Under the pieces are notes generated by a model that was not told the DNA's origin, did no database searches, and saw nothing but the letters and a program-made list of their open reading frames with translations. Position numbers and translations under genes: made by a program. 64,000 nt of DNA, from contig CAWELN010000022.1 in assembly GCA_963809795.1 (NCBI GenBank), positions 1 through 64,000 of the forward strand, in the 5' to 3' direction. Of this stretch, positions 6,845 to 15,539 are shown piece after piece. The stretch's first letter is position 1. Every line of letters begins with the position of its first letter. Source of the stretch: DASUAS01 sp963809795. GTDB taxonomy: Bacteria > Actinomycetota > Acidimicrobiia > IMCC26256 > DASPTH01.

Positions 6845-8260
6845 TCACGGGACGCCGGCCGGTTCACGCGGGGGCACGCCCTCGCGCGGCTCGTAGGGGC
6901 CGCCGCGGTCGTCGAGCTCGCCCTGCCGCCACCGCCGGCTCATCAGCCGCAGCACCAGCACCAGCGAGACGCCGACCACCGCGTAGATCACCAGGACCGC
7001 GAAGAACGTGACCCACACCTCGGTGTTGCCGGTGGCGGCCTGCTCGACCTTCATGAGGTTGCGCACGATCCACGGCTGGCGACCGACCTCGGTGACGACC
7101 CAGCCCGCTTCGAGTGCCACCACCGAGAGGACGCCGGCGGCGGCCGCGACGTAGAGGAAGATGCGGCTCTTCGGCAGTCGCCGCTTGAACAGCCACACGC
7201 CGGAGTACCAGAGCGACAGCAGGAAGAGGAGCGTCGCCAACCCCACCATCACGTCCCATGCGAGGTGGACGACCGAGACCTCGGCGTCGGTCGGCCGCTC
7301 GTCCACCGGCACCGTGTCGAGGCCCTGGATCACCGTGCTCGTGCCGCTCGCGGGATCCGACAGCCACGACGCCAACCCCGGGATGGGGATGCCGCCCTTC
7401 ACCTCACCGTCCGCGTCGAGGTAACCGAACAGCGTCTCCGGCACGTCACTCGACGTCTTCGGCACCATCTCGATGGCCGCGAACTTCACCGGCTCGTTGT
7501 TGTAGACCCAGCGGGCGAGCTCGTCGCCGACGATCATCTGGAAGGGCATCGCCACCGCGGCGACGGTGAACGGGATCAGGAACCCGATGCGGTGGTAGCG
7601 GTCACGCCGACCGCGGAGCATCGCCCCGGCGTACACCGACGCCACGAGGAAGCCGCCGACGAGGTAGGCGGCGATGAGCATGTGGATCGTCTGGAGCGGC
7701 ATCGCCTTGTTGAAGATGACACCCCAGGGATCGACGTCGACGATCTTGCCGGCGGCGTTCATGGTGAACCCGGACGGCTCGTTCATCCACGCGTTCGCGG
7801 CCACGACCGACGCGGTGCCGCCGATCCCGGCGATCACGATCGGCACCCCGGCCCAGAAGTGCGGCCACGGCTTCAGCCGCTTCCAGCCGTAGATGTAGAC
7901 GGCGAGGAAGATCGCCTCGAGGAAGAAGAACAGCCCTTCGATCGCGAACGGGATCCCGAACGCGTCGCCGAAGCGGCCCATGAACCGCGGCCAGAGCAGG
8001 CCGAACTCGAAGGTGAGCACGGTGCCGCTCACCGCCCCCACCGCGAAGGTGACCGCCATGTACTTCGACCAGCGCTGCGCGAGGAGGAGGGCGTCGGCGT
8101 CGTCGTGCTTCAGTGCCCGATAGTTGGCGACGAGGGTGATGAACCCCCAGGCGACACCCAACGGCACGAGCACGATGTGGAACGCGAGCGTGAACGCCAT
8201 CTGCGAACGCGCCCACGGCACCGGGTTCACCGCCAGCACGGAGGTGAGCATGTTCCCCAT
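6845..8260 (-). CDS. cydA: Cytochrome bd-type quinol oxidase subunit I
   Basis: A 471-residue membrane protein with the CydA landmarks: haem ligands H28 (LAFHIVLVPLG), H193 (QTIHMLIAAYL) and M338 (AWDVMVGLA); conserved acids E108 and E115 in FAIEGLFFFLEA; quinol-loop K259 and E264 (PVKFAAIEM); and GRQPW at 393-397. The Q-loop is of the short type. It is the quinol-oxidising and oxygen-reducing subunit of bd oxidase, active at low oxygen or under nitrosative stress. The start is MGNM at 8260; an internal ATG three codons later is also possible. It lies 41 bp after a DUF2252 gene on the same strand, which may belong to the same transcript. Confidence 0.95.
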   Translation of the reverse strand: MGNMLTSVLAVNPVPWARSQMAFTLAFHIVLVPLGVAWGFITLVANYRALKHDDADALLLAQRWSKYMAVTFAVGAVSGTVLTFEFGLLWPRFMGRFGDAFGIPFAIEGLFFFLEAIFLAVYIYGWKRLKPWPHFWAGVPIVIAGIGGTASVVAANAWMNEPSGFTMNAAGKIVDVDPWGVIFNKAMPLQTIHMLIAAYLVGGFLVASVYAGAMLRGRRDRYHRIGFLIPFTVAAVAMPFQMIVGDELARWVYNNEPVKFAAIEMVPKTSSDVPETLFGYLDADGEVKGGIPIPGLASWLSDPASGTSTVIQGLDTVPVDERPTDAEVSVVHLAWDVMVGLATLLFLLSLWYSGVWLFKRRLPKSRIFLYVAAAAGVLSVVALEAGWVVTEVGRQPWIVRNLMKVEQAATGNTEVWVTFFAVLVIYAVVGVSLVLVLRLMSRRWRQGELDDRGGPYEPREGVPPREPAGVP

Positions 8261-8301
8261 GGCGGGGCGCCGCTACTTGCGGGGTCGAGGGAGCCGGTCC
8301 G

Positions 8302-9741
8302 TCAGCTTCGCGCACCCGAGGGCGCCGCAGTGTCCTGCAGCGCGTCCGAAACGGTCGCGTAGTCCCGCTCGTTCTGGTCCGCGTACGCGGCACTGAACTC
8401 GACCATCGCCTTGTCGAACGCGTCGTTCGTGCCCAGGTAGGCGGCGATCGCCACGCGGTCGCCCGAGCGGGCGTGGGCCCGGGCCAGGGTCCATCCGCAC
8501 AGGCGGGCGTAGATGTCGAGCGCCGATGGCGACATCGTGTCGATGTCGGCCGAGAACTTCCCGTCCCAGAGCTGGCGGATGTAGAAGTCACGCTCGACGT
8601 CATCGAGGCCCACCGTGCGCGTCCAGCCCAGCATGATGTCGCTCGCGGCCTGGACCAGCCGTTGCCCTTCCACCACCCGTTGCCCGTGGTTGGCGAACCC
8701 GCTCCGGCCCGCGTAGGCCTCGAGCACTGACGCCTCGGCTTCCTTGACCTGCAGGAACAACGGGTCGTTGGCGTCGCGCCCGAGGAAGAGCGCGATCCAG
8801 CACCTCGTCCCCACGCTTCCGACACCGACGACCTTGCGAGCGAAGTCGACGAGTTGGTAGCTCTCGAGGAGGCGGCGCCGGTCGGGTTGCAGGGTCCGGC
8901 GATACACGCGGATGCGCTCCTCGAGCCACGCGCGCATGTCTTCGAGGTCGCGCTCCGGCAGCAGATCGGTGAGCGGGACGACGACCGGTGGATCCGCCTT
9001 GATGCGGTACTCACCGTCCACCCGTTCGCAGAGCTTGCCGAACGCCTTCATGTTGTCCTTCGCCTGTGCCTTGGCCAGGTTGCGCTCGAACCGCTTGATC
9101 TCCGACGGAGTGGCTCGGGATCGGTACTCGTTGAAGACCTTCTCGACGTCGAGACGTGCGTACCAGACATCGAGGTTCGTCATCTTGGCGAAGTCGGTCA
9201 TCGCCTCGCGGTAGGACTTCACGACCCGAGCGACGATTCCACGGGCCTCCTTCGTCGAGAAGGATCGGGAGCGGGCCGCGATCTCGAAGCTCGGCGCCAG
9301 ACGCTTGACGTCCCACTCGAACGGTCCGGGGCTGGTCTCGTCGAAGTCGTTGACGTCGAACATCGTGGCTCGGTCCGGTGCCGCGAAGCCTCCGAAGTTC
9401 GAGAGGTGGGCGTCGCCGCACGCCTGCACCCGGAGCCCGGTGTTCGGCGAGGCGGCGAGGTCCGCGGCCATGATGATCGCCGCGCCCCGGTAGAAGGTGA
9501 AGGGGGACGCGAGCATCCGTTCGTGGCGCAAGGGAACGAGGTCGGGAACGCGCGTCGTCTCCTGGCCCGTGAGCAGCGCGGTCGGATCCGCACGGTCGGG
9601 ACCCGGCACCCACTCGGCGTGGGCCGAGCGGGGTACGGCCGCGCGGGCGGCGCGCCCGATGCGTGCGCGCTGCTCGGTGTCGAGGTGGACGACGGGAGCG
9701 CCGCCGCCGTGCGAGGTGTCGTGGACGTCGCTGGTTGCCAT
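8302..9741 (-). CDS. DUF2252 family protein
   Basis: A 479-residue soluble protein with the DUF2252 signature: LVPLRHERMLASPFTFYRGA, GDAHLSNFGGF and FDVNDFDETSPGPFEWDVKRL (residues about 85-175), all reminiscent of an aminoglycoside-kinase-like catalytic core (HLSNFG and DFDE as catalytic and metal loops). The middle holds KVVGVGSVGTRCW, another family hallmark, and the tail WTLARAHARSGD. No biochemical function is established. The ATG at 9741 is preferred because GGGAGGATG lies about 9 nt upstream; a start six codons earlier is possible. It precedes cydAB on the same strand. Kinase-like fold is inference from motif shape. Confidence 0.85.
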   Translation of the reverse strand: MATSDVHDTSHGGGAPVVHLDTEQRARIGRAARAAVPRSAHAEWVPGPDRADPTALLTGQETTRVPDLVPLRHERMLASPFTFYRGAAIIMAADLAASPNTGLRVQACGDAHLSNFGGFAAPDRATMFDVNDFDETSPGPFEWDVKRLAPSFEIAARSRSFSTKEARGIVARVVKSYREAMTDFAKMTNLDVWYARLDVEKVFNEYRSRATPSEIKRFERNLAKAQAKDNMKAFGKLCERVDGEYRIKADPPVVVPLTDLLPERDLEDMRAWLEERIRVYRRTLQPDRRRLLESYQLVDFARKVVGVGSVGTRCWIALFLGRDANDPLFLQVKEAEASVLEAYAGRSGFANHGQRVVEGQRLVQAASDIMLGWTRTVGLDDVERDFYIRQLWDGKFSADIDTMSPSALDIYARLCGWTLARAHARSGDRVAIAAYLGTNDAFDKAMVEFSAAYADQNERDYATVSDALQDTAAPSGARS

Positions 9742-9897
9742 GCGCCCATCCTCCCGCATCGGGGCGTTCGCGTCACCTCGAGCGGGGTGACGGCCGGAAT
9801 TGTCGCTCGAGCAGGCCCAGGAAACGCGGCTCGCCGAGTACCCCGAGGACACCGCCGACGACGCCGCGATCGCCCCTTCCGGGTGAACCGGCTGAGA

Positions 9898-9920
9898 CGC
9901 GAACTCCGTTAGGGTTCGCG
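9898..9920 (+). promoter_or_regulatory. Inverted repeat over a leaderless-type -10 box
   Basis: CGCGAAC (9898-9904) and GTTCGCG (9914-9920) form a perfect 7-bp inverted repeat with a 9-bp spacer. A TAGGGT box (9910-9915) lies within it, 9 nt before the GTG at 9925. The overlap suits an operator covering the promoter of the PAP2/flippase gene. Confidence 0.45.
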
Positions 9921-9924
9921 CCCA

Positions 9925-12266
9925 GTGGCCTGGATACGCGACACCGACGAGCGGGCGCAGCGGCGCCCCGCCGACATCGCGTTGCTGCTGCTCGCCGGGA
10001 CCCTCACACTGGTGGCCGGGCTGTGGGCCCAGACCCAGTCGACCGTCAACCTCAACCTCTTCCGCACCCTGAACGACCTCTCCGGCAACATGGTCGGGCT
10101 GGCCAAGGCCATCTACGCGCTCGGCTCGATCTGGGCCGTGCTCGCGGTCGGTGTCGTGCTGCTCGCGCTGCGAGCAGTCCGGGTCGCCTGGCACGGCGTG
10201 CTCGCCGGTGCCGGCGCCTGGGGCCTGGCGCTGCTGCTCAACGACATCCTGGGCGCCCACGCCATCGGTGGTCTCGGCGTCAACGTCCGCATCGGCGACG
10301 GGCCGACCTACCCGGTGGCCAACGTCGCCGCCATCACCGCGCTCGCCTTCGGCATCGCGCCCTACCTCGTGCGCCCGTTCCGCCGGATCCTCGCACTCGT
10401 CATCGTGCTCGTGTCCCTCGCCGCGCTGTACCTGGGCGCCGGCTTCCCCTCCGACGTGCTGGGCGGGCTCTTCCTCGGCTTCGCGGTGGCGGCACTCGTG
10501 CGAGTCGCATTCGGCGCGCCCGGCGGGCAAGCCGTCGGTCGCCGAGGTGGGGACGGCGCTCGCCGACATGGGCTACGAGGTCACCTCCATCACCCCGGCC
10601 GACGAGCGCATCGCCCGCGCCGCGGTCATGGATGTCGTGCTCGACAACGGGGACCATCTCCGAGTCGACGCGTTCGGCCGCGACCAGCGCGACGCGCGCC
10701 TCGCGGCGAAGGTCTGGCACAAGGCGATGTACCACGACCCCGGCCTCCCCGTGTTCGGGAGCCGCGTGCAACAGGTGGAGCACATCGGCTTCGCGTTGAT
10801 GCTCGCCGAACGGGCCGAGGTCCGGGCCGCCCGCCTCGTCGCCACCGGCGTCGGCGGTGCCGATGCCGCGGTGCTGGTCACCACCCCGCCCGCGGGCACG
10901 CCGATCGGTGCGTTGCCCACCGACGAGGTCAGCGACGCGGTGCTCGCCGACGCGTGGCAGCAGCTCGACCGGTTGCACCACGCCGGCATCGCGCACGGCA
11001 ACATCGACACGCTCCGCGTCGTCGTCGACGAGGGCTCGGTGGCGTTCGACGACTTCAGCAGTGCCGACGCCACCGGAGAGCAGTACTGGTACGACCGCGA
11101 CGACGCCGCGCTCTTGGTGATGAGCGCCCAGCTCGTCGGCGACGAGCGCGCCATCGCGGCCGCGGTCGACGCGCTCGGGAAGGAGCGGATGGCTTCCGTC
11201 ATTCCCGTGGTGCAGCCCGCGGCGCTTCCCGACGCCCTGACCAAGGGCGTCAAGCATCAGGGCAAGGCACTCAAGGAGTTGCGCACCGAGCTCGCCACCG
11301 CCACCGGCGCCGAGGACGTCCCTCCGCTCAAGATCAAGCGGCTGAGCCTGGTGAACATCGGCATGCTGGCCGGGATCCTGCTGGCCCTCGCGATCGCGAT
11401 CCCCAGCCTCGAGGGCATCAACTGGTCGTCGGTCCAGAGCCAGTTCGAGAACGCCACCTGGGCCTGGGCGCTGCTCGCGTTCCTGCTCTACCCACTCGTG
11501 CCGATGGCGTGGGCCACTGCGCTGCTCGGCTGTGTGAACAAGGACCTGCCGTTCGTCCCTACCGCGCTGACGCAGCTCGCGTGCACGTTCCTGAACCTGA
11601 TCACACCGAACGGGATCGGCGGCACCGCCTTGCAGCTCGACTACCTGCACAAGCAGGGCGTCCCCGTGGCGTCAGGCGGGAGTGCCATGGTGCTCAGCAC
11701 CGGCGTCGGCGGCGCCATCCAGATGGCGCTGTTCCTCATCGCCGCGGCCATCACCGCCACCGCGGTCGACACCAGCAGCAGCAGCGACTCCTCCGGGAGC
11801 ACCACCCTGATCGTCATCGCGGTGGTCGCGGCGCTGATCGGCATCGTGCTCTTCGTCCCGAAGATCCGGGGCAAGGTCGTGCCCGCGGTGAAGAAGGCCG
11901 CGCTCGACATCTGGACGGTGCTGCGCATTCCGAAGAAGGCGCTGCAGCTCTTCGGCGGCGACACCGCCGGGAACCTCATCTACCCCGCGCTGCTCGGCCT
12001 GTGCCTGCTCGCGTTCCACCAGCGCCTCGACTTCGCGCAGCTGGTCGTGGTGCAGGTCGGCGCGGGCATGGTCGGGAACGTCGCACCGGTCCCCGGTGGG
12101 ATCGGCGTCCAGGAGGCCGCGCTCACCGGTGGTCTGACCGCGTTCGGCATCCCGGCGGCGCCCGCGCTGGCGACGGTGCTCGTGTTCCGCGGCATCACGT
12201 TCGCGATCCCGCCCGATCTTCGGGTTCTTCACGCTGCGCTGGCTGCGGGCCAAGGGGTACGCGTAG
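9925..12266 (+). pseudogene. Frameshifted PAP2 / kinase-like / LPG-flippase-type membrane fusion protein
   Basis: Two single-base shifts interrupt what reads as one about 780-residue protein. Part 1 (frame from GTG 9925) is a six-helix PAP2-like phosphatase ending LYLGAGFPSDVLGGLFLGF. After an extra G near 10528 the frame moves and continues as KPSVAEVGTALADMGYEV, a soluble lipopolysaccharide-kinase/RIO-like module (LDRLHHAGIAHGNIDTLRV, FDDFSSA). Then comes an eight-helix LPG_synthase_TM (UPF0104) flippase-like domain with LNLITPNGIGGTALQLDYL and NVAPVPGGIGVQEAAL. A second extra base near 12212 shifts IFGFFTLRWLRAKGYA to its TAG at 12264-12266. This three-part architecture is known in actinobacteria and suggests lipid-linked substrate handling at the membrane. 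Errors in sequencing or real decay cannot be told apart here. Confidence 0.75.
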
Positions 12267-12291
12267 GCGCGAGCGCGCCCGCGTGGCGACC

Positions 12292-12989
12292 GTGAACTCC
12301 GTCGTCCTCCAGGTCCTGCTCTACGCGTTCGTCGCCGGTGCGAGCCCGTCGCGCTGGGTCGACGCTCGTGGTGCTCGGCGGACCGCGGCGGGCGCTGGAG
12401 CGGTCTCTCGTTCGCGATCGGCGTGGTTGTCGGCCAGGTGGTCGTCCTCGCACTGGCCTACGCGCTCGGCACGCCACGCTGCCAGTGGGTCGACACGCCC
12501 ACGAGAACGCACGCGAGCTGATCGAGCTGGCGCTCGGCGTCGCGCTGCTGGTCGGCGGCGCGCACGTATGGCAGCAGCCGCCGGGCCGGCCGCCGACGCC
12601 GAACTCGCGGTCGAAGGCGGTGCTCGAGCGGCTCTGGCCCGTCTGAACCTGCCATCGGTGTTCGGCGCCGGCGCGGCGCTCGGGGCTCGGCCCGAAGCGC
12701 CTCGGGCTCACGCGTGCTGGTCGGCCGCGACGATCTCCGCCGGCGATCTCGGTCGGGGTCGAGGCGACGGTCGCGGTCCGTCACCGGGTACGTCGTGGTC
12801 GCCACCGTGCTGGTGACGGTACCGGTGGTGCTCTCGCAATCGTGTTCGGGCGCCGCGCACGAGCAGTGGATGACCTGCAAGCCGTCGCAGCACTGGCTCG
12901 CCGCGCACAGACGGCCGATGACCTTCTATCCGCTCACGATCCTCGGGATGCTCGTGACGCTCGACGCGTTGGTCTCCCTGCTGAGCTGA
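12292..12989 (+). pseudogene. Degraded GAP/Sap-like (LysE-type) membrane transporter gene
   Basis: Pieces of one protein appear in order but in changing frames: NSVVLQVLLYAFVAGASP (from GTG 12292), TLVVLGGPR, an arm with ENARELIELALGVALLVG, LNLPSVFGAGAALG, VTGYVVVATVLVTVPVVL and finally LTILGMLVTLDALVSLLS ending at 12989. The pattern matches the GAP family (relative of mycobacterial Sap, proposed glycopeptidolipid or sulfolipid export helpers). At least four frame changes are needed to rebuild it, too many for one chance error elsewhere in an otherwise clean window. It follows the similarly broken flippase fusion by 25 bp. Product identity is moderate; loss of function or local poor sequence are both possible. 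Confidence 0.55.
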
Positions 12990-12997
12990 CCGCGCCC

Positions 12998-13672
12998 TCA
13001 GAGCGCCGGCAGCGTGGCGAGGCGGATGGCGCCGTAGATCAGCAGCGCGGCGCCCATGGCCAGGATGAGCACGCGCATCGGCGTCCACGCGAAGCGCAGC
13101 GAGATGCCACCGAAGAACAGGACCACCGCGAAGAACACGGTGACGTAGACGTAGTCGTCGGAATGCTCGGTCGCGGACTTCCCCTGCTCGAACCGCACGT
13201 CGCCGAGCTTCTCCAACTTGTCGGCTTTCACCGCGTTCGCCAGCACGTAGTTCTTCTCGAGCAACGGGCTCGCGATCGCATTCACGTTGTGCAGGGGGTC
13301 TTCGGCCAACCAGCGCTCGAACGCGGGCCGGAACTCGTCACGGAAGCGCCGCTGGTAGAGGTCGGCGAGCGTGGTGTTGCCGTCGGTGGTGACCTCGAGC
13401 CAGCGGTTGAAGTTCAGGAGGTCCTGGGTGCGGTCCTGCGCGGCCAGCGTCGACGCGCGGTTGGCCAAGGAGCGCGCCGCGCTCGCCTGCGTGTACCGAC
13501 GGGCCTGGAGCCCGCTCCACTTCGTGGCCTGGTACCCGCTCCACGCGATGCCGAGCGTCGCCAGCGAGAGGAGGAGCGCGGCCGCGATCTCGAACCACCG
13601 CTCGCGCGACGTCGTGGCGTGCCCGGGCTCGCTGAGCTCGTGCGGCGCGTGGACGTGCACGTGTTCGGGCAT
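12998..13672 (-). CDS. Conserved membrane protein, DUF4337-like
   Basis: A 224-residue protein with a His-rich cytoplasmic start (MPEHVHVHAPHEL), one hydrophobic helix (WFEIAAALLLSLATLGIAW), a long polar central region rich in Ala/Arg/Gln helices with RRFRDEFRPAFERWL, and two closing helices (VTVFFAVVLFFGGISLRF and VLILAMGAALLIYGAIRL). This one-plus-two helix pattern resembles the DUF4337 type of small membrane proteins without known function. It is convergent with the broken GAP-like gene and divergent from the formylglycine-generating enzyme across 42 bp. No catalytic motif is visible. Confidence 0.7.
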   Translation of the reverse strand: MPEHVHVHAPHELSEPGHATTSRERWFEIAAALLLSLATLGIAWSGYQATKWSGLQARRYTQASAARSLANRASTLAAQDRTQDLLNFNRWLEVTTDGNTTLADLYQRRFRDEFRPAFERWLAEDPLHNVNAIASPLLEKNYVLANAVKADKLEKLGDVRFEQGKSATEHSDDYVYVTVFFAVVLFFGGISLRFAWTPMRVLILAMGAALLIYGAIRLATLPAL

Positions 13673-13701
13673 GACCGAGGATCATAAGGAGTCTCAACCG
13701 G

Positions 13702-13707
13702 TACGAT
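13702..13707 (+). promoter_or_regulatory. TACGAT -10 box, leaderless type
   Basis: TACGAT ends 7 nt before the GTG at 13715, and no Shine-Dalgarno sequence lies between them. Transcription would start at or next to the GTG. No TTGACA-like -35 is seen. Confidence 0.45.
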
Positions 13708-13714
13708 CCGGCAG

Positions 13715-14659
13715 GTGAGCGCTTCGTGTTGCGGTCCGGGTGCCGCCCGCGGTGACCTCGCGATGACGCAGGAGGGGCTCGCCGCGATCGTCGCGGGCGC
13801 GGGTGCGCACCCCGACACGCTGGTCGACGTGCCGGCGACGACGTTCCGGATGGGCGACGAATCGGTGTGGGCGTACCCGGGCGACGGTGAGGGTCCGGTG
13901 CACGACGTCCGGCTGCCACGGTTCCGCATCGACCGGTTCACCGTCACCAACGACGCGTACGCGAGCTTCGCCGACTCAACCGGCTGGTGCACCGAGGCCG
14001 AGCGCTTCGGCTGGTCGTTCGTGTTCGCCGGGCTCCTGCCCGACGACTTCCCGGACACGAGCGGCGTGGTCGGCGCGGAGTGGTGGCGGCAGGTGTTCGG
14101 CGCCGATTGGCGTCATCCCGAGGGCCCGGGCTCCACCCTCGAGGGTCGCGGCGACCACCCGGTGGTCCACGTGTCGTGGCACGACGCCGCCGCGTACTGC
14201 CGATGGACCGGGACCCGCCTCCCCACCGAGGCGGAGTGGGAGTGCGCCGCCCGCGGCGGGCGCGCCGGCGCCGCGTTCCCGTGGGGCGACGACCTCGAGC
14301 CCGGCGGCGAGCACCGCATGAACGTCTTCCAGGGGAAGTTCCCCGGCGACAATTCCGGGGCCGACGGCTACCTCGCCACCGCGCCGGTCGACGCGTTCCC
14401 ACCCAACGGGTTCGGCCTGCACAACGTCACGGGGAACGTGTGGGAGTGGTGCGCCGACTGGCTCGACACCGGGTACTACGCGGCCGCCGACGCCCGCGAT
14501 CCGCGCGGGCCGGCGAGCGGCGACCGGCGCGTCCAACGGGGCGGCTCGTACCTCTGCCACCTCTCCTACTGCCGGCGGTACCGGGTCTCGGCCCGGTTCG
14601 GGAGCGAGCCCGCGAGCTCGGCCGGTCACGCCGGCTTCCGCGTCGCCGCCGACGCCTGA
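13715..14659 (+). CDS. Formylglycine-generating enzyme (SUMF1/FGE family)
   Basis: A 314-residue FGE-sulfatase domain protein. It carries FRMGDESVWAYPGDGEGPVH near the start, WHDAAAYCRWTGTRLPTEAE in the middle, GNVWEWCADW, and the active-site signature RGGSYLCHLSYCRRYRVSAR with two cysteines five residues apart (C281, C286). These cysteines bind copper and oxidise a target cysteine in sulfatases to formylglycine, so this is a true FGE rather than an EgtB-like relative lacking them. The GTG start fits the promoter geometry. No sulfatase or CxPxR substrate is encoded in the window, so partners must lie elsewhere. It is convergent with an alpha/beta hydrolase, stops seven bases apart. Confidence 0.92.
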   Translation: MSASCCGPGAARGDLAMTQEGLAAIVAGAGAHPDTLVDVPATTFRMGDESVWAYPGDGEGPVHDVRLPRFRIDRFTVTNDAYASFADSTGWCTEAERFGWSFVFAGLLPDDFPDTSGVVGAEWWRQVFGADWRHPEGPGSTLEGRGDHPVVHVSWHDAAAYCRWTGTRLPTEAEWECAARGGRAGAAFPWGDDLEPGGEHRMNVFQGKFPGDNSGADGYLATAPVDAFPPNGFGLHNVTGNVWEWCADWLDTGYYAAADARDPRGPASGDRRVQRGGSYLCHLSYCRRYRVSARFGSEPASSAGHAGFRVAADA

Positions 14660-14670
14660 CCCGGCGTCAG
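14651..14670. terminator. Hairpin over convergent stop codons
   Basis: GACGCC (14651-14656) and GGCGTC (14663-14668) are perfect complements separated by six bases; the FGE stop TGA lies in the loop and the hydrolase stop TCA in the right arm. There is no T-tract, so intrinsic termination is uncertain, but the symmetry would serve both strands. Confidence 0.35.
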
Positions 14671-15539
14671 AGGAGCGCCCGGACGATCTCGGCCCGGCGC
14701 GAGATCGCGATCATGTGGCCTTCACCGGCGAACTCGGTGACGGTCGCGTCGGGGAGCATCGCCGCGAGCTCACGAGCCCAGCTCGGTGGCACCAACGAGT
14801 CGACGGTCCCTTGATAGATGCGCGCCGGTGCGACCACCTCGTCGGCTGCGAAGCCCCACGGCGCCACGAACGCGCGGTACTCGTCGACCATGCCGCCGCC
14901 GCGGCGGGCGCCCTCTCCGGTGACCTCGCCGAGCCAGTCGCCCAGCCCGCGGACGACCGCGGCATCGGCGTCGGGGAGGTGACGAGCCTCCGAGCGCGAG
15001 ACCCATGCCGGTGCTCGCCGGCCCGCCCAGCCGGAGGCGACGAACATCGCCCGCCCCGCCGGCGGCACGCGTCGTGACAGCCACGCCAGCCGGCGATCCA
15101 GTCGGTTGAGCTCGCCGAACCGCGTGCGATCGTCGAGCGGCGGCGCGCCGGCGATGATGGCCAGGCGACGGACGCGATCGGGCATCCGAGCCGCCACCGC
15201 GGCCGCGTACTGACCACCCATCGACCACCCCATGACGGCAACCCGGTCGATGCCGAGCGCGTCGAGCAGCTCGCGGGCGTCGGCGACCCAATCGACCGTG
15301 GCCCGACCGCGCTTCCGGTCGGAGCCGCCGACGCCCGGCCGGTCGGGCGACACCACGAACGCGCCGAGCGCGGCGAGCTCCGCCGCGCACGGCTCCACGT
15401 CGAACCGGCACATGAGGCCGCCGTGGCAGTTCAGGACCGGCGTGCCGTCGGGATCACCGAACCGCGAGTAGGTGACGCGGCGGCCGTCGGCGAGGCGCAG
15501 CTCGTCGTCGACGGCCGGATCGTGGTGGAAGCCGCTCAC
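14667..15539 (-). CDS. Alpha/beta hydrolase
   Basis: A 290-residue alpha/beta-hydrolase with a complete triad: nucleophile S106 in GWSMGG, D247 in QGTVDSLVP and H275 in GEGHM. An HGG oxyanion-type segment (CHGGLM) and SPDRPGVGGSD support the family. The substrate (ester, lactone or similar) is not predictable. The GTG at 15539 is chosen because it overlaps the stop of the upstream GAF gene by 4 nt (GTGA); the open frame extends six codons further upstream without support. It is the last of four stop-start coupled genes. Confidence 0.88.
   Translation of the reverse strand: MSGFHHDPAVDDELRLADGRRVTYSRFGDPDGTPVLNCHGGLMCRFDVEPCAAELAALGAFVVSPDRPGVGGSDRKRGRATVDWVADARELLDALGIDRVAVMGWSMGGQYAAAVAARMPDRVRRLAIIAGAPPLDDRTRFGELNRLDRRLAWLSRRVPPAGRAMFVASGWAGRRAPAWVSRSEARHLPDADAAVVRGLGDWLGEVTGEGARRGGGMVDEYRAFVAPWGFAADEVVAPARIYQGTVDSLVPPSWARELAAMLPDATVTEFAGEGHMIAISRRAEIVRALL

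Noticed and set aside
6655..6867. A single 70-residue protein in the cydA-cydB gap
   Set aside because: The frame begins inside the cydA end and simply reads through repeat units out of phase; the two 30-codon frames fit the repeat better.
6002..8362. A 786-codon plus-strand open frame across cydA and cydB
   Set aside because: It is antisense shadow coding with no domain, and it crosses two clear cytochrome bd genes.
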